Assembly: GCA_036477795.1 (NCBI GenBank)
Contig: JAZGDL010000264.1
Span: 1-5,853, forward strand
Length of the DNA: 5,853 nt
DNA from: JAZGDL01 sp036477795
Lineage (GTDB): Bacteria; Planctomycetota; Phycisphaerae; UBA1845
Direction of reading: 5' to 3'
Both the position numbers and the translations under genes were made by a program. Below, in pieces: positions 5,070 to 5,853 of this stretch (within the stretch, counting starts at the first letter, position 1; each line of letters begins with the position of its first letter). Below the pieces are notes generated by a model that did not search any database, had not been told where the DNA came from, and was given only the letters and a program-made list of their open reading frames with translations.

Positions 5070-5086
5070 GTAGGGCAGCGCCCTAC
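5070..5086. repeat. Small perfect hairpin over the RAYT stop codon
   Basis: GTAGGGC (5070-5076) and GCCCTAC (5080-5086) form a 7-bp stem with loop AGC. The stem includes the TAG stop of the RAYT gene and adjoins the last tandem repeat. It starts with GTAG, which is the foot tetranucleotide of enterobacterial REP elements; that parallel may be chance. It could act as a processing or termination structure. Confidence 0.5.
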
Positions 5087-5583
5087 TCGCTCCCCTCCAG
5101 GTCAACGCCCTGCGCCTCGCACACGTATCGACATGCGGCCTCCAATTGTCCTGGTTTCCATAGGTACCGAGTACTGCCGTGGCGGGTCCATGCCTTGCTT
5201 CCCGCATCAAGTACGCCCTTCTCTCGCATCCGCCGAGTCGCCCATGACTTCATGGTGTTCATGACGCGTTCTGGTGTCTCGTCGGCACCCACAACGATGT
5301 GAACGTGGTTCGTCCGCACATTCAACGCGTGTAGCGTCCAATCCCGGTACTCCGTTACTTCAATGATCGTGTCACGGACAACCGCACGACGTTTCGTATC
5401 CAGGGTGATGCAGGGGTGCTTGAAGCGACGATGATCCAAATCGCGCCGGTGCGAATCATCGTCGATCAGGGGAGTGCCGGGAATGTTGTGGGCTGGATCG
5501 ACCGACCCGCGCGCATCACCGTGCAACCACGTCCCGTACGTGGTAAACGTGATCAGATAGCCAATCGGCCACGATCCATCCAT
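5083..5583 (-). CDS. REP-associated tyrosine transposase (RAYT), IS200/Y1-like
   Basis: From the ATG at 5581-5583 the protein has 166 residues. It opens with GYLITFTTYGTWLHGDARGS (residues 8-27), the first strand typical of this planctomycete/proteobacterial RAYT branch. Next come the metal-binding HUH motif NHVHIVV (H93 and H95), then MKSWATRRMREKG (111-123), WTRHGSTRYLW (132-142) and the final helix ARYV-like CRYVCEAQG. Its Tyr153 is the likely nucleophile, being placed like the Y in 'Y-I-x-x-Q/N' of IS200/IS605 and RAYT enzymes. Such enzymes nick and rejoin single-stranded DNA at hairpin repeats and are usually single-copy and non-mobile. Length is normal and no motif is missing, so it may be active. 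A TTG at 5601 would add six residues. No partner gene is present. It lies between repeat arrays, 15 bases from the left one and about 30 from the right one. Confidence 0.88.
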   Translation of the reverse strand: MDGSWPIGYLITFTTYGTWLHGDARGSVDPAHNIPGTPLIDDDSHRRDLDHRRFKHPCITLDTKRRAVVRDTIIEVTEYRDWTLHALNVRTNHVHIVVGADETPERVMNTMKSWATRRMREKGVLDAGSKAWTRHGSTRYLWKPGQLEAACRYVCEAQGVDLEGSE

Positions 5584-5613
5584 TCTGTCACTCTCTACCA
5601 ACCAACTGCGTAC

Positions 5614-5745
5614 CGAGACGCGACCGTAAGGAAGCGTGATCCCCGAACCGCGACCCGTTTCCGAACCACGACCTGTTTCCGAACCGCGACCCGTTTCCGA
5701 GACGCGACCGTAAGGGAGCGTGATCCCCGAACCGCGACCCGTTTC
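5614..5745. repeat. Right tandem array: head units mixed with 18-bp repeats
   Basis: Head units start at 5614 (core 5615-5636, one base changed to GGAAGCG) and 5698 (core 5699-5720). Between them are three 18-bp units at 5644-5661, 5662-5679 and 5680-5697, consensus CGAACCGCGACCCGTTTC. One more unit lies at 5728-5745, followed directly by the palindromic unit. Orientation equals that of the left array. The units favour GCG and TTTC, whereas the left array favours ACG and TCTC. Confidence 0.87.
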
Positions 5746-5829
5746 CGAGACGCGACCGTAAGGGAGCGGGATCTTTTCCTCACCCGTTCACAATGCCCGC
5801 TTCCTTACGGGCGCGTCTCTGTTTGTCAC
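5745..5829. repeat. 85-bp palindromic repeat, right copy
   Basis: Arms at 5747-5770 and 5796-5819 pair at 22 of 24 positions around a 25-base loop, as in the left copy. After the shared end GTTTGTCAC there is a 15-base insertion (TCATCGGTTTGTCGC) before TTCTTCGAC, which follows directly in the left copy. The similarity reaches the window edge, so another repeat or element probably continues beyond. Confidence 0.85.
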
Positions 5830-5853
5830 TCATCGGTTTGTCGCTTCTTCGAC

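Larger units (their letters stand above)
4821..5829. mobile_element. RAYT-centred repeat cassette (REPtron-like)
   Basis: The cassette is bounded by two 85-bp direct repeats (4821-4905 and 5745-5829), each of which is a long palindrome. Between them lie two arrays of shorter repeats and a single RAYT-type transposase gene on the minus strand. All repeats on both sides have the same orientation. This is the layout expected when a REP-associated transposase sits among its own target repeats. No target-site duplication was identified, and the outer limits are not certain because the right copy continues to the window end. Confidence 0.6.

Noticed and set aside
4533..5264. A 243-codon plus-strand frame with TRLRTT repeats
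   Set aside because: It runs opposite DUF2283 copy 2, through the tandem array and into the RAYT gene on the other strand; the repeats keep it open artificially.
5595..5783. GSRSLTVASRKR-type minus-strand ORF
   Set aside because: Typical spurious reading of the planctomycete repeat; no ribosome site or independent protein evidence.

Overview
The window looks like chromosomal DNA from a member of the Planctomycetota. The reasons are a high-G+C composition, a single planctomycete-style pseudopilin with an imperfect H-x(n)-[DG]G motif, genes separated by long spacers, and arrays of the 'GAGACGCGACCGTAAGGG' repeat. That repeat, when read as protein (GSRSLTVASR), fills planctomycete genomes with spurious ORFs. 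The phylum assignment is inference; no rRNA or marker gene is present.

Layout. (1) 1-848, minus strand: the N-terminal 282 residues of a large radical SAM protein of the TIGR03960 type, cut by the window edge exactly at its CxxxCxxC cluster motif. (2) 849-969: spacer with an imperfect 19-bp inverted repeat. (3) 970-2396, plus strand: a pseudopilin-like gene followed by a single-pass membrane protein with a cysteine-rich zinc-ribbon-like tail, probably co-transcribed, with a hairpin between them. (4) 2397-2731: non-coding, rich in hairpins, including a Rho-independent terminator for the next gene. (5) 2732-3025, minus strand: a 97-aa cysteine-containing protein of unknown function with a strong Shine-Dalgarno. 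(6) 3352-3963, plus strand: a bacterial phospholipid scramblase/LURP-one-like protein. (7) 3995-4757, minus strand: a worn cluster holding a C-terminal scrap resembling type IIG restriction-methylase tails, a DUF2283 gene, a 5'-truncated nuclease-fold (PBECR/DUF4258-like toxin) remnant overlapping it, and a second DUF2283 gene. (8) 4821-5853: a RAYT (REP-associated tyrosine transposase) gene set between two arrays of planctomycete repeats, each bounded by a near-identical 85-bp palindromic unit.

The genes do not form one pathway. Functional groupings are the pseudopilin plus zinc-ribbon pair, the DUF2283/toxin-remnant cluster, and the RAYT with its repeats. The most interesting part is the right end. 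It has the architecture of a REP/RAYT 'REPtron' in a planctomycete, and it suggests that the repeats commonly mis-annotated as proteins may be substrates of this transposase. The TA/restriction remnants beside it suggest a decaying accessory island.
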